From UBA995 sp035477115 (lineage in GTDB: Bacteria > Bacillota > Sulfobacillia > UBA995), in NCBI GenBank assembly GCA_035477115.1, contig DATIKW010000016.1, positions 1 to 54,503 of the forward strand: a DNA stretch of 54,503 nucleotides, in the 5' to 3' direction. The notes under the pieces were generated by a model. That model ran no database searches, was not told the origin of the DNA, and was given only the letters and a program-made list of their open reading frames with translations. A program made the translations under genes and the position numbers. Shown here in pieces: positions 42,329 to 51,851 of this stretch (the stretch's first letter is position 1; each line of letters starts with the position of its first letter).

Positions 42329-43192
42329 TCAAATGTCCCGGCGCTGGAAGGTGTAGACTGCCGCCGCCAGCAGGACGACCACGTATGCCAGGGTGTAGAC
42401 TAACATCCAGTCGCTGGGGGTGGACTGGCTGCCGAAAGGTCCAAGGGTCATCTGAGGATCGAGTACGGGGAAGTCCGGGCCGTTGACGGGAGGGATCCGG
42501 TCGACCACCGTCGCCACCAGGCGCCGGTACACGGCGTCCGTCGGCAGGATGAGGCTGGTAACCACCCCGGCATAGACGGCGGAAGCGCTTCTTATGAGGG
42601 CGCCGATCTGTTCCATCATGCCCCCGACCATGGCCAGGGCGTAGAGACCGAAGGCGAGGACGCCGTTACTCATGGTGGCGAGTCGGGTGGTCCCCAACAT
42701 GGCGACGGATAGGAGGACCAGGGGTTTCAAGGCGAAGAGGCCCAGGGCTGGCGCCAGCCCAGGAAGGACGAGTCCCGTCTGCCAGTACGTCAGGCCCGCC
42801 AGGGACAGGAACAAGAGGGTGGCATAGGTGACCAGCATGGCCGCCCCTCCCAGGAATTTGCCCAGGAGCAGATCACGGCGGGACAGCGGTCGGGCCGCCA
42901 CCGCGTGAAGGGTGCCGCTCTCGACTTCTCCCGCAATACTCCCCACGGAGGCCAGGATGGCCAGGCCGGCTACCAGGAAGCCGGCAAGGTAGATTCCCAT
43001 TACCGAGATGGTGATGGTCTGCATCATCTCAAAGAAACTGGCGGGAGGATCGGCGATGCTCAGCATATTCCTGGAGGCGAAATGCAGACCTGTGCCATAC
43101 AGGATTAGAAATGCCAGGGTGAGGCCGCCCGTAACCAGGACGACCTTCTTGCGCCAGGCCTCCCGGAAGGTGAAGAGGGCCATCAGCCACAT
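42329..43192 (-). CDS. ABC-2 type transporter permease
   Basis: 287 aa with six helices; MWLMALFTFREAWRKKVVLV at the start, then VGSIAGEVESGTLHAVAARP and LSRRDLLLGKF, the cytoplasmic helix typical of ABC-2 permeases. Its start overlaps the upstream ATPase gene by ten bases. It is the last gene of the sigma/anti-sigma operon, so export or envelope-stress protection is a reasonable inference. Confidence 0.88.
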   Translation of the reverse strand: MWLMALFTFREAWRKKVVLVTGGLTLAFLILYGTGLHFASRNMLSIADPPASFFEMMQTITISVMGIYLAGFLVAGLAILASVGSIAGEVESGTLHAVAARPLSRRDLLLGKFLGGAAMLVTYATLLFLSLAGLTYWQTGLVLPGLAPALGLFALKPLVLLSVAMLGTTRLATMSNGVLAFGLYALAMVGGMMEQIGALIRSASAVYAGVVTSLILPTDAVYRRLVATVVDRIPPVNGPDFPVLDPQMTLGPFGSQSTPSDWMLVYTLAYVVVLLAAAVYTFQRRDI

Positions 43193-44100
43193 GCCGATTC
43201 TCCCTCCCTTACCAGGTAGACGAAGATATCCTCCAGGGAACTGCGTCCGGGCGTCACCTCATAGACGCGGCAGCCCCCGGCGACCAGCCGGGTCACCAGG
43301 TCGGCTACTCGCTCGCGGCCTCCCACGGCCAGCGAGATCCGGTCTCCTTCCCACTGTAGGTCGGGGTAGTGCTGGCGCAGTCCCGTTGCCAGTTCCCCGG
43401 TGAGGCCATCCAGGCGAATGGTGACCGTCCCCCGGCCGGCTTGAAGTTCATCGAGCCTGCCGGCGGCCACCACGGTGCCCCGGTTGATTATGGCCACGCC
43501 GTCGCAGACCTGCTCCACCTCGCTCAACAGGTGGCTGTTCAAGAAGATGGTCTTGCCGGCCTCCTTGATCGCCAGGAGGATCTCCCGCACCTGGCGGCGG
43601 CCCAGGGGATCCAGCCCTGAGGTCGGCTCATCCAGGAAGACCACCCTTGGGTCGCCCACCAGGGCTGCCGCCAGTCCCAGGCGCTGCTGCATCCCCTTGC
43701 TGTAATTGGCGACCAGTTTCCGGCCCTCCCCGGCCAACCCCACCCGTTCCAGGACTTCGTGAGCCCGCCGCCCGGCGGTCCTGCCGTCCAGGCCGGCCAG
43801 GCGGGCGTGAAAGGCCACGAGTTCTTCCCCTTTCAGCCAGCCGTGGAAGCGGAAGTTCTCCGGCAAGAAGCCAACCTGGCGCCTACCCCTGATGTCTTGA
43901 GGCGCGTAGCCCGCAACCTCAGCCGCTCCCGCCGTGGGGTGGACCAGCCCCACCAACATCTTCACCAGGGTGCTCTTGCCGGCGCCATTGGGTCCCAGGA
44001 GGCCGAAGATCTGCCCCTCCTGAACGGATAGGCAGATCTCCCGGCAAGCCACCTGCCGGCCGTACACTTTCGTCAAGTCCCGAATCTCGACGATGGCCAC
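43183..44100 (-). CDS. ABC transporter ATP-binding protein
   Basis: 305 aa. Walker A LLGPNGAGKST, Q-loop region, signature YSKGMQQRLG in place of LSGGQ, Walker B VVFLDEPTSGLD and H-loop FLNSHLLSEVEQ, plus a C-terminal regulatory segment. It pairs with the downstream permease. GTG 44100 follows GGAGGTAAG and overlaps the anti-sigma stop by one base. Confidence 0.93.
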   Translation of the reverse strand: MAIVEIRDLTKVYGRQVACREICLSVQEGQIFGLLGPNGAGKSTLVKMLVGLVHPTAGAAEVAGYAPQDIRGRRQVGFLPENFRFHGWLKGEELVAFHARLAGLDGRTAGRRAHEVLERVGLAGEGRKLVANYSKGMQQRLGLAAALVGDPRVVFLDEPTSGLDPLGRRQVREILLAIKEAGKTIFLNSHLLSEVEQVCDGVAIINRGTVVAAGRLDELQAGRGTVTIRLDGLTGELATGLRQHYPDLQWEGDRISLAVGGRERVADLVTRLVAGGCRVYEVTPGRSSLEDIFVYLVREGESACG

Positions 44101-45305
44101 TACCTTACCTCCGCCGCTACCCGCAAAGCTTCCTCCAGGGAGAGACCGACGATGGCCCGCCAACTGCCGTCCTGGCGCCAGGCCAGGCTGACTTTGGTGA
44201 TGTTGTTGGCGGCATCATGGGCGTAAGGGAAATAGACGCCCTCGTTGCCGTTGACCATGATCTCCCGAATCCCCATACCCTGCCCCTGAATGCCGGGGGT
44301 GGGGCGGGATGAGGTTATCGCCCAGGACCCGGCGTGTATCTCCATACCCTGCCCCTGAATGTCGGGGATGGGCAGAGTGTGCCGCCAGTCGTCGATGGCC
44401 GCCAGTTGTCGGCGTAAGTCTTCCGGCAGGAAAGGTAGGCCCAGCAGGGCTTGGCGCAAGGATTCCCCATCGACGCCGGGGGGGGCATCAATGGTCAGGT
44501 CGCGGGCGGCGTAGAGGAAGAAGCCCTTGCCCACTTGCGCTTGGCCGTACTGCACCCGGACCAGGGGCGGGATGTTCAGAGTGAAGGACTCGCCCGCCAG
44601 GTCCGCCGGTAACGGGACTCCGCCTAGTCTTCGTAGATAGCTGTTGAGGTGCTCCACATCGGGGGCGAAGGTAATGGTAGGCGGGTACTCGATGACGATG
44701 ACGGTCCTTTCCCAGCCCCCCAGACGGGAGGGCAGGTCCAGTTTCAGCCCGCTCAAGGCTTCTAACTGCGACGGGTCGGCTTCAACTGACCATTGGGCTG
44801 GCTCTATGACCTCCACCCGGCCGAAATTCTCGATATCCACCTCGCCCCCGTGGCCTTCAAGGAGCCTCCCCAGTTCGGCCATGGCTTCGGGGGTGATCTC
44901 GATCACCTCGATCCTCTCCATACGGAAGATGCTCAGGAACTGCGCAGCCAGGCCGCGGCCCGGCGCCCAACTCAAGAAGAGAGACAGCGCCAGGACGGAC
45001 GCAGCTGCGCCGGCGAACCATCTGTGTCGCTGGACCATGTCGGCGAACCTCCTCGTCTCAGTCAGGGGCTGGTAACGGTGAGGCAGATGGCGCAGGCGCG
45101 GCACCCGCACAGGACGAACCGCAGCCGCCGTTTCCTGCCGGTAAGGCGCCAGAGCGGCAGTGGTGCCGGCCGCAAGTGCCTCCAAGTCATGTAGTTTCTC
45201 CCGGCAGGCGGCGCACCCCGCCAGGTGGCCCGCCACCTGGACCGCCATATCCAAGTCCAGTTCACCGTCAAGATAGGCCTGAAGAATGCCCTCTTCCGGA
45301 CACAC
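44100..45305 (-). CDS. membrane anti-sigma factor with zinc-finger domain
   Basis: 401 aa. Cytosolic zf-HC2 motif GHLAGCAACREKLHDLEALA (His-x3-Cys-x2-Cys) near residue 30 sequesters the sigma factor; one helix (WFAGAAASVLALSLFLSW) near 110; then a 280-residue outer sensor region. The sensor contains an imperfect duplication, PDIQGQGMEIH and PGIQGQGMGIRE, copied at DNA level (44274-44298 and 44344-44368). GTG 45305 follows GGAGGGGAGGG. The start overlaps the sigma gene by 38 bases, a usual coupling. The signal sensed is unknown. Confidence 0.85.
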   Translation of the reverse strand: MCPEEGILQAYLDGELDLDMAVQVAGHLAGCAACREKLHDLEALAAGTTAALAPYRQETAAAVRPVRVPRLRHLPHRYQPLTETRRFADMVQRHRWFAGAAASVLALSLFLSWAPGRGLAAQFLSIFRMERIEVIEITPEAMAELGRLLEGHGGEVDIENFGRVEVIEPAQWSVEADPSQLEALSGLKLDLPSRLGGWERTVIVIEYPPTITFAPDVEHLNSYLRRLGGVPLPADLAGESFTLNIPPLVRVQYGQAQVGKGFFLYAARDLTIDAPPGVDGESLRQALLGLPFLPEDLRRQLAAIDDWRHTLPIPDIQGQGMEIHAGSWAITSSRPTPGIQGQGMGIREIMVNGNEGVYFPYAHDAANNITKVSLAWRQDGSWRAIVGLSLEEALRVAAEVR

Positions 45306-45804
45306 GGTCGTCCCTCCCCTCCAACTCGCTATACAGACTGGCGAACTGCCGGCGAGCCCGGGCCAGAATGGTGCCCACCGAACTCCTCTCCACCTGGATG
45401 ATCGCCGCAATCTCGGCGTAGCTATGGCCGGCGCTCCTCAGTAATAGGCAGATGCGGCCCCGGGGCGGCAGCCTTGCCAGGCATTGGTGGACCAGTCGCG
45501 CCTCCTGACCGCGGATGACCGCTTCCTCCAGGGGGATGACGCCGGCCTCCCCCCGGTACTGACCCTCTTCGCGGCGGCGGCTGCGTTCTTCGCCGCGCAG
45601 GCGGTTGTAAGCCAGGTTGGCAGCTACCCGTAACAGCCAGCCGCCGAGGTTGTCTCTCTCCCGGGGCGGCTTGCGGTACAATTTCAGAAACACTTCCTGA
45701 GTCAAGTCCTCGGCCGCCGCCCGCTCTCCGACAAGGTAGTGAAGTCGCCGGTACACCAGGGCATAGTAGTTCTCGAACAGGGCCTCGAATTCGCCGGGCG
45801 TGAT
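45268..45804 (-). CDS. ECF-type RNA polymerase sigma factor
   Basis: About 178 aa from a proposed ATC start at 45804. Region 2: FEALFENYYALVYRRLHYLV then AEDLTQEVFLKLYRKP and GGWLLRVAANLAYNRLR; region 4: LARLPPRGRICLLLRSAGHS then YAEIAAIIQVERSSVGTILA. Region 2 begins upstream of the first standard start (GTG 45756), and no ATG, GTG or TTG fits; ATC 45804 lies seven bases after AGAGGAGAG. Controls the operon with its anti-sigma partner and probably its own promoter (upstream minus strand contains TGTCACAAAAACC and TTATAAC). Confidence 0.85.
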   Translation of the reverse strand: MTPGEFEALFENYYALVYRRLHYLVGERAAAEDLTQEVFLKLYRKPPRERDNLGGWLLRVAANLAYNRLRGEERSRRREEGQYRGEAGVIPLEEAVIRGQEARLVHQCLARLPPRGRICLLLRSAGHSYAEIAAIIQVERSSVGTILARARRQFASLYSELEGRDDRVSGRGHSSGLS

Positions 45805-45983
45805 GGGATATCTCTCCTCTGCCGCCCCTGCTGTAGTTATAACACCGGTGAGGAGGTTTTTGTGACAGGGATCGGGCGGCCGATCTCAAGTCCATCAGGG
45901 GCATGACCAGGAGCGCGGTGAGGCTCCCGGCGACCACGGGATGCTCGAGACTGGCGCCGGCGATCACCCAGGCGGAGATACGC

Positions 45984-47090
45984 TCACGCTGACCGTCCCA
46001 CTTGACCCTGCAGGCGCGCATCGCGCATCAGCGCGAACCACATGCACAGACAAGCAAGGAGGAGCGCCGAGAAGACCCACGGCACCCCCTGGGCCCCGGG
46101 CGTCCCGGGCACGACCTGCGCACTGGCAAGCGCGAAGAGGGACAGGAATGCGACCGGCACAAGGACTACAGCGGCCAGGAAGCCGCCGATGCGCAAGCCG
46201 ACCTGCAAGCCCTTGGCACCGACGGTCTCGCGGACCCTGAGCGTCCCCAGCTCTTGGCGCATCGCCGAACGAGCCGATGCCATGAGGGCGGCGAAGGCTA
46301 GCGCTACAAGGGACAGCATGGCGCCACCATGCATGGCGTAGAACGGCAAGGATTCCCGGTGCCTTTGCAGGTACTCGATGGCCGGAAACGGGACCAGAAA
46401 GAGCCCTCCTTGCGCACATCCGGACACGTAAGCATTGACCACCTCGCCGGCAGGCGCAAACATGACCGCGCGCAGCAAGGCCTCCTGGCGCGCGATCGGA
46501 GCGAGCAAGGGTAGCATTCTGACCGGCGCCCGGATGACGATGCGGTGATCGAGAGATATGACACCCCTACCCATATCGAAAAACGTGGCCCCCGGCGGTA
46601 ACGTTCCGACTATAGGGACGCGTTCGCCGGCGAGATTCAGGGCATCGGCGTTCTGACCGGCAAACCTCGCGCCGCGCAGGGCAAACGGCAAGGGCGTGGG
46701 TTCCCCCGGCTGGAGTTCCGGGAACAAGTCTGAGACCGCATCTCCGAAGAGGACGATGGCTTCAGGCCAGGCGGGGAAATCCAGTTCGCCGGGGCCCAGC
46801 ATGTCGCCCAGCACTGCGGTGTAAGCCGCCCGCCGATCGATCATCTCTGCCAAGTACCGGACGGTGTCGTCGCCGACGCGGCTTGCCGCTCCGTGCTGAT
46901 AGTATGCGCTGAACGCTACCGCCCGACGCTCATGGAGTAGCCTTGCTCCCCTGAGTCCAGCTACTTCTACCAGCGCATTGCTCAAGATGAGCGACAGGAC
47001 CACGCAGGCCACCGCGATCATCCCGGTGAGCGGGACCAGCGTGGGCCAGCGCCGTAACGCGATCGCAAAACCGTCCCCCACGTAGCGCAT
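45984..47090 (-). CDS. FtsX-like permease
   Basis: 368 aa with one N-terminal helix (about 18-38), a 210-residue outer domain, then three C-terminal helices. The cytoplasmic loop MRQELGTLRVRETVGAKGLQ between helices two and three is the FtsX/MacB pattern. Such permeases act with a LolD/MacB-type ATPase, which is missing here. GGGAGGTGAAG precedes ATG 47090, seven bases after the upstream permease. As the last gene of the RiPP-like cluster it may serve immunity or export. Confidence 0.75.
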   Translation of the reverse strand: MRYVGDGFAIALRRWPTLVPLTGMIAVACVVLSLILSNALVEVAGLRGARLLHERRAVAFSAYYQHGAASRVGDDTVRYLAEMIDRRAAYTAVLGDMLGPGELDFPAWPEAIVLFGDAVSDLFPELQPGEPTPLPFALRGARFAGQNADALNLAGERVPIVGTLPPGATFFDMGRGVISLDHRIVIRAPVRMLPLLAPIARQEALLRAVMFAPAGEVVNAYVSGCAQGGLFLVPFPAIEYLQRHRESLPFYAMHGGAMLSLVALAFAALMASARSAMRQELGTLRVRETVGAKGLQVGLRIGGFLAAVVLVPVAFLSLFALASAQVVPGTPGAQGVPWVFSALLLACLCMWFALMRDARLQGQVGRSA

Positions 47091-47096
47091 CGGCCT

Positions 47097-48098
47097 TCAC
47101 CTCCCGGCGGCGCCCGGTGCCGAACCCACATAGAGCGTCGTCGACCATGTCGCCATGACCGAAATGACGGCGGCGACCGCGACTCCGGCGAGCATCTGCA
47201 GGTTGCCGGCGCTGAGGGGAGCGCGACCGACGACCGCAACCATCAAGCCCGCGAGGAACACCCCAAGGACCGCGCCCGCGGCCAGGCCGGGCAGACCGCC
47301 CACGAGATACTCGCGGACAAGTCCGCGCAGTCGGGCGCGGCGACCCCCGGCTCCGAACTCGCCAGCGCGCTCTCGCAGGTAAAGTGACCAGTACAGCGCG
47401 ATGCAGCCGTGACCTGACAGCAGGACTACGAGGGCGAAAGCGACGGATCCCTCAAGGATTACGTTGCCGACGGTTGGCGGCGGAGCCTCGAACCTTCCCG
47501 CTATGGCCAGGCCCATCCGACGGAGAAGACTGAGGACGTGCCGCACCTGAGTCTCGTCAGTCGTGTTGACCGCGTACCGCCCGGGAGGCAGCGGCTCCCT
47601 TCCGACGCGCCTTGCATATTGGACGCGGTCGAGAAGGAGGCCGGCATCAGGCGGTATGGAGATTACCCCTGCCACCACGACACCACTGGGCAGGAGGGGA
47701 GTTGCGGCCGATTCCGACCACCGGCGCTCCGAGTACGTGCCCTTCAGCAGGTAGACTTCGCTGACTGCGGAGTTGAGATCCTCGGGGGCGACCCGGGGAA
47801 ACCACGAGACCAGACCATGAGGGTCATGAACGAGTATCTCAGGCCGGCCATCTCCGGTAGAAGAGATGACCAGTGCCAGCGACCGTTCGCGGACGTACGT
47901 CTTCAGTTCCTCGCGGGCCGCCGCTGCGTCGGCCGCCGCAATGACCCACGGGCCTTCGAACGTGTAGAGCACGGTGACGCCGCCAGGCATGCCCAGGGCA
48001 GCTTGCTCGCGGGATTCCCGAACCCCTTGAAAGGACCACACCAGGGATGCCGTCAGGATCCCGATGAAGAAACCGCCAAACGCAAGTCGGAGATTCAT
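47097..48098 (-). CDS. FtsX-like permease, second subunit
   Basis: 333 aa from ATG 48098, which overlaps the stop of a small upstream ORF as ATGA. Same layout as its neighbour: one helix (LAFGGFFIGILTASLVWSF), an outer domain, and three helices near the end (FALVVLLSGHGCIALYWSLY, then LVGGLPGLAAGAVLGVFLAG and LAGVAVAAVISVMATW), joined by the basic loop RERAGEFGAGGRRARLRGLV. Probably a heterodimer with the 45984 protein. An ATPase partner is not visible. A longer frame to 48185 exists but has no ribosome binding site. Confidence 0.72.
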   Translation of the reverse strand: MNLRLAFGGFFIGILTASLVWSFQGVRESREQAALGMPGGVTVLYTFEGPWVIAAADAAAAREELKTYVRERSLALVISSTGDGRPEILVHDPHGLVSWFPRVAPEDLNSAVSEVYLLKGTYSERRWSESAATPLLPSGVVVAGVISIPPDAGLLLDRVQYARRVGREPLPPGRYAVNTTDETQVRHVLSLLRRMGLAIAGRFEAPPPTVGNVILEGSVAFALVVLLSGHGCIALYWSLYLRERAGEFGAGGRRARLRGLVREYLVGGLPGLAAGAVLGVFLAGLMVAVVGRAPLSAGNLQMLAGVAVAAVISVMATWSTTLYVGSAPGAAGR

Positions 48099-48211
48099 CC
48101 GCAGCCGCTGGTTTCGGAGCACCCGGTCACCCAGCCTCCCGCGCGAACAAGCGTCATCAGCCGCAATGATTGCGTGACTCCCCAAAGTCGCATTCTATGT
48201 TCGTCAGGCAA
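48095..48211 (-). CDS. 38-aa Cys-containing small protein, possible second peptide precursor
   Basis: TTG 48211 lies nine bases after AAAAGGAGG, one of the strongest ribosome binding sites in the window. The peptide starts PDEHRMRLWGVTQSLRLMTL and ends VRAGGWVTGCSETSGCG. The Gly-Gly before the short Cys/Ser/Thr-rich tail resembles a leader-cleavage site. The stop overlaps the ATG of the FtsX-like gene, so its translation is coupled. It may be a peptide product or only a leader ORF that opens the message for the permease. No homology was recognised. Confidence 0.45.
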   Translation of the reverse strand: MPDEHRMRLWGVTQSLRLMTLVRAGGWVTGCSETSGCG

Positions 48212-48375
48212 TGGTGATTACCTCCTTTTATGGAGCTGGGACTGCCTGTCGCCGAACCGCATGCCGGCCCCTGGAGACCCACTCGAAGCCCATTGGCTAG
48301 AGTCAGTCCGGGGCCAGCTCCTGCTTCGCCTTCACCTCCGGACGCCGCCCTTCCCTTCCCTGTCTACAGGGCATC

Positions 48376-50130
48376 TCAGTGTGAGACAGGCTGCACTCCA
48401 GCCGTCCGCCTGTGGCGATACATCTGCTGGTAGGCTCCATCTGGAAGCTTGATGAGCTGCGAATGCTTGCCCGTTTCCACTATCCGGCCGTCTGCGATGA
48501 CCACGATGCGATCGGCGTTCTCAATGGTAGAGAGGCGGTGAGCCACGACCAGAACCGTGCGCTCCGCGGCCAAGCTCTCGATGGCCTGCTGAACCAATAG
48601 CTGCGACTGTTCGTCCAAAGCAGCGGTCGGCTCATCGAGGAGCAGGATGGGGGCATCCTTGAGGATGGCGCGGGCGAGGGCGATCCGTTCCCTCTGTCCT
48701 CCCGAGACCTGCCCGCCGCCCTCCCCGACCGGGGTGTTGTACCCCATCTCCATGGCGGCGATGAAGTCATCGACGCCGGCCTTCCGGGCCGCCTCGGCGA
48801 TGGCGGTGGGAGAAGCTCCGGGACACCCGAGGGCGATGTTCTCGGCCACTGTCCCGGCGAAAAGGTAGTCATCCTGGGGCATATACGCCATCGCGCTCCT
48901 GATCCTCCCTGCCGGGCAGTCCGAGCTATCCTGTCCCCCGATGAGGATCTGGCCCTGCGTCGGCCGGTAAAACCCCAGGAGCAGCTTGAGAACGGTGCTC
49001 TTGCCGCCTCCGCTGGGCCCAACGATGGCCACCAGCTGACCCGGCTCTACGTGCAGGCTGATGTCGTGCAGCACGGGTATGCCGGGTTCGTACTGGAACG
49101 ACACATGACGGAACTCAATGGCAGGCTCTCCTTGTTTGAGAGGCAAACGATCATTGCCTTCCCCTACCGACTCCTTGTCGGCATCAAGCAGCTCGAACAG
49201 CCTGTCGGCCGCCGCCATCGAACTCTGCACCCCAGCGATGACTCCGCCCAAGCTGGCAGACAGGGCCGAAACGCCCCAGAGCAGCTGGAGCGAAGCAACG
49301 GCGGCACCGATGGTGATGATACCTTGCATCGCCATCCAGACGCCAAGCAAGAGAATCCCGACGAGGCCGCCTGTTTTCAAGAGAGCGTCACTTCCAGCGA
49401 ACAGCGCATTCCACCTGACGCGTTTCATCGAGGCGCGGTAGACATGAACACTCCGTCTCTCATAGTCGGATAGGAGCAAAGACTGTGCATTGAACGCCCG
49501 GATGACCCGCGTGCCGGTCAGGATATCAACCAGCCGTGAGGTGAGATCGGCTCTCGCGTCTTGGACCTCTCGACCCATTACCCGCAACCTGCGGGCCTGC
49601 AGGGACTTCACCATCAGGGTGCAGCCGCCGACAGCGAGAGCGAAGGCCGCCAGCCGCCACTCGAGCAAAGCCAGATACGCCGCGGAGGCTAACCCAGTGA
49701 TGCCTAGAGATGCTGCTCCGGAAACGGTGTTCATGTATGCTTGCTCGGCCTCGTGAATGTCGTTGGTGAGGCTGGAGAGCAGACCGCCGCCATGTTCCCT
49801 CTCAAAGTGCATGAAGGGCAACCCGAGGACGCCTGCGAAGACATCACGCCGGAGGTTGCCCGTTGCCTTCGCGCAACTCGCCAGGAAGACGTGGTTGGCG
49901 TGAGGCATCAGGATGACCACTCCTAGCAATACCAGTGTCAATCTTTGAAGACCTGATGACAGCAGCGCAGTGTCCCCGGCGATGGCCGCATCGAGCATCA
50001 TCCGGGTGAAGTGGGCGCCGTATACCTGCATTCCCGCTGTGAGGACGCTGACGGACAGCAGGGCGATGATGTATGCGGGAAGCGATTCGCGCATGTAGCC
50101 CAACAGCCTGCCGAACGCGCCCCGTTTCAC
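48376..50130 (-). CDS. ABC exporter, fused membrane and ATPase domains
   Basis: 584 aa. Six-helix transmembrane domain (about 20-310) then an ATPase with Walker A VGPSGGGKST, signature VSGGQRERIALA, Walker B ILLLDEPTAALD and H-loop His in VVAHRLSTI. No N-terminal C39 peptidase domain, so it exports but does not cut a leader. GTG 50130 overlaps the upstream exporter stop (GTGA), implying a heterodimer. In context it should export the modified peptide. Confidence 0.9.
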   Translation of the reverse strand: MKRGAFGRLLGYMRESLPAYIIALLSVSVLTAGMQVYGAHFTRMMLDAAIAGDTALLSSGLQRLTLVLLGVVILMPHANHVFLASCAKATGNLRRDVFAGVLGLPFMHFEREHGGGLLSSLTNDIHEAEQAYMNTVSGAASLGITGLASAAYLALLEWRLAAFALAVGGCTLMVKSLQARRLRVMGREVQDARADLTSRLVDILTGTRVIRAFNAQSLLLSDYERRSVHVYRASMKRVRWNALFAGSDALLKTGGLVGILLLGVWMAMQGIITIGAAVASLQLLWGVSALSASLGGVIAGVQSSMAAADRLFELLDADKESVGEGNDRLPLKQGEPAIEFRHVSFQYEPGIPVLHDISLHVEPGQLVAIVGPSGGGKSTVLKLLLGFYRPTQGQILIGGQDSSDCPAGRIRSAMAYMPQDDYLFAGTVAENIALGCPGASPTAIAEAARKAGVDDFIAAMEMGYNTPVGEGGGQVSGGQRERIALARAILKDAPILLLDEPTAALDEQSQLLVQQAIESLAAERTVLVVAHRLSTIENADRIVVIADGRIVETGKHSQLIKLPDGAYQQMYRHRRTAGVQPVSH

Positions 50131-51851
50131 CGTGCCACCTCTTGTCTTTCCCGGGAGTAGAGCCGCTGGAATGCGGAGCACCTTTCCGCTAGCTGCGCGT
50201 GCGTACCTGAGTCAACGATCGTACCGTGCTCCATGACCAGGATCCTATCCACCCCCGCAACGATTCCCGGTCGGTGAGTCACGACGAGTATCGTCTTTCC
50301 GGCCAGAATCTTGCCAAGATTGGTCGTTACCTTTGCCTCGACACTATAGTCAAGGGCGGAGGTAGGTTCATCGAACAGGATAAGCGGAGAGCCCTTGAGC
50401 AGGGCCCGGGCAATGCAGATCCTCTGCCGCTGGCCCGCAGAGAGATTCCCCCCCGCTTCCCCGGTGTCCGTTTCGTATCCACCGGGCAGTCCCATGATGA
50501 AAGCATGCGCTTCGGCGGCTTGTGCGGCCGCAATGACCCGCTCGAACGAAGCGCCGGGGTCTCCCAGGGCGATGTTGTCGCTGATGGTTCCCGGGAACAG
50601 ATAGCCGTCCTGAGGCACGAGAGCGACCTTGTCCCGCAAGGCGCCCAGTTCCCACTCCTCCAGCGGGGCGCCCAACACCCGGATGTCGCCCTCATCCGGC
50701 TCGTGGAAACCCAGTATGAGGTCAAGGACGGTGCTCTTCCCGCACCCGCTCGGACCGACCAATGCCACCTTCTCTCCCGTCCCGATGCTAAAGGTCAAAG
50801 TCCGGAGAGTTCTCTCCCTGCGGGACTCGTGGCAAAAAGAGACGTCGCGAAAGGCAATCATCGTCTTGCCCGAGGATGGGTCGAACACCGATCCGCCCTC
50901 GCGCTCCTTAGCCTGCTCGAGGATGTCCAGTACCCGAGCCGCCGAAACCATCTCCTGGGCCATCCGCCCAATCACCTGCGGGAGTGTACTCAAGGGCCAC
51001 GCCAAGTGGTTGAGGAGACCAACGAACACCAAGAGGCTCCCGGGCGAAAGCCTGCCAGCCATTACCCAGTATCCGCCCAACCCGAAGCAGATGATGAATG
51101 GTGCCAACCCGGTGACGAGCGAGAATCCCTGCATCGTGGACTGATGCCTACCCATAGCCGTGGCGCTGCGGACCGATTCATTCACCTCTTGGTCATAGCG
51201 CCGGGTCAGGACCTGATTCAAAGCATACGCCTTTACGACGGCCATGCCTCGGAGCGCGTCCCGCGCCACCGCGTTAGCCAGCGCCAAGCGTTGTTGATAT
51301 TGGGTAGCGGTGAAGTCCAGCGGGCGGCTGAGAATCATTGCTCCAACCACGGTGATGGGGAGGATCACGAGGCATACGAGGGTAAGCTGCCAGCTGACCA
51401 TTGAGAGATAGATCAAGGCGCCGAGCGCAGCGAGCGGCGCGAAGATGGCCTCGCGCAGAGTCCCGGTGAGGAATTGTCGGATGGCGCCTTCATCGTTGGT
51501 CAACCTCGAAATGTAGTCTCCGCTGTGCTTCTCTTCCAGAGCGCTGGTCCGGAGGAAGGCTACATGGCCGACGACCTTCTCCCGGAGCACCCGTAGCCCC
51601 GTCTCACTGTAAGTCCCCGCCGCCCTCGCCTGGAGCCATTGGAGTAGGATCTGGAAGAGTACAATGCCTCCCGCCGCGAACATGCTTCGAGCGGCCGCTT
51701 CCATGTGTCCAGCAACAGCTGAGTCAAGAATGAGGCGTAGCAGATGATTGATCGCGATTTCCAGGAGGGCCAGCGCCACAAGGGCCATGATGGCAACGCC
51801 AAGCAAGGCGCGTCGAGGGAAAACCGCCAGGATACGCCCAAGTACCCTCAC
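50127..51851 (-). CDS. ABC exporter, fused membrane and ATPase domains
   Basis: 574 aa, partner of the 48376 protein. Six-helix domain (about 10-300), Walker A VGPSGCGKST, signature LSAGQRQRICIA (Ala replaces the second Gly of LSGGQ), Walker B LILFDEPTSALD, H-loop VVTHRPGIV. Again no peptidase domain. GTG 51851 is used; a CTG 12 bases upstream is eight bases after GGGAGGG and may be the true start. Starts 66 bases after the radical SAM stop. Confidence 0.9.
   Translation of the reverse strand: MRVLGRILAVFPRRALLGVAIMALVALALLEIAINHLLRLILDSAVAGHMEAAARSMFAAGGIVLFQILLQWLQARAAGTYSETGLRVLREKVVGHVAFLRTSALEEKHSGDYISRLTNDEGAIRQFLTGTLREAIFAPLAALGALIYLSMVSWQLTLVCLVILPITVVGAMILSRPLDFTATQYQQRLALANAVARDALRGMAVVKAYALNQVLTRRYDQEVNESVRSATAMGRHQSTMQGFSLVTGLAPFIICFGLGGYWVMAGRLSPGSLLVFVGLLNHLAWPLSTLPQVIGRMAQEMVSAARVLDILEQAKEREGGSVFDPSSGKTMIAFRDVSFCHESRRERTLRTLTFSIGTGEKVALVGPSGCGKSTVLDLILGFHEPDEGDIRVLGAPLEEWELGALRDKVALVPQDGYLFPGTISDNIALGDPGASFERVIAAAQAAEAHAFIMGLPGGYETDTGEAGGNLSAGQRQRICIARALLKGSPLILFDEPTSALDYSVEAKVTTNLGKILAGKTILVVTHRPGIVAGVDRILVMEHGTIVDSGTHAQLAERCSAFQRLYSRERQEVAR

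Noticed and set aside
45984..47090. Long plus-strand frames antisense to the FtsX-like genes
   Set aside because: High-G+C shadow frames; the minus-strand products show clear membrane helices and FtsX-type loops.
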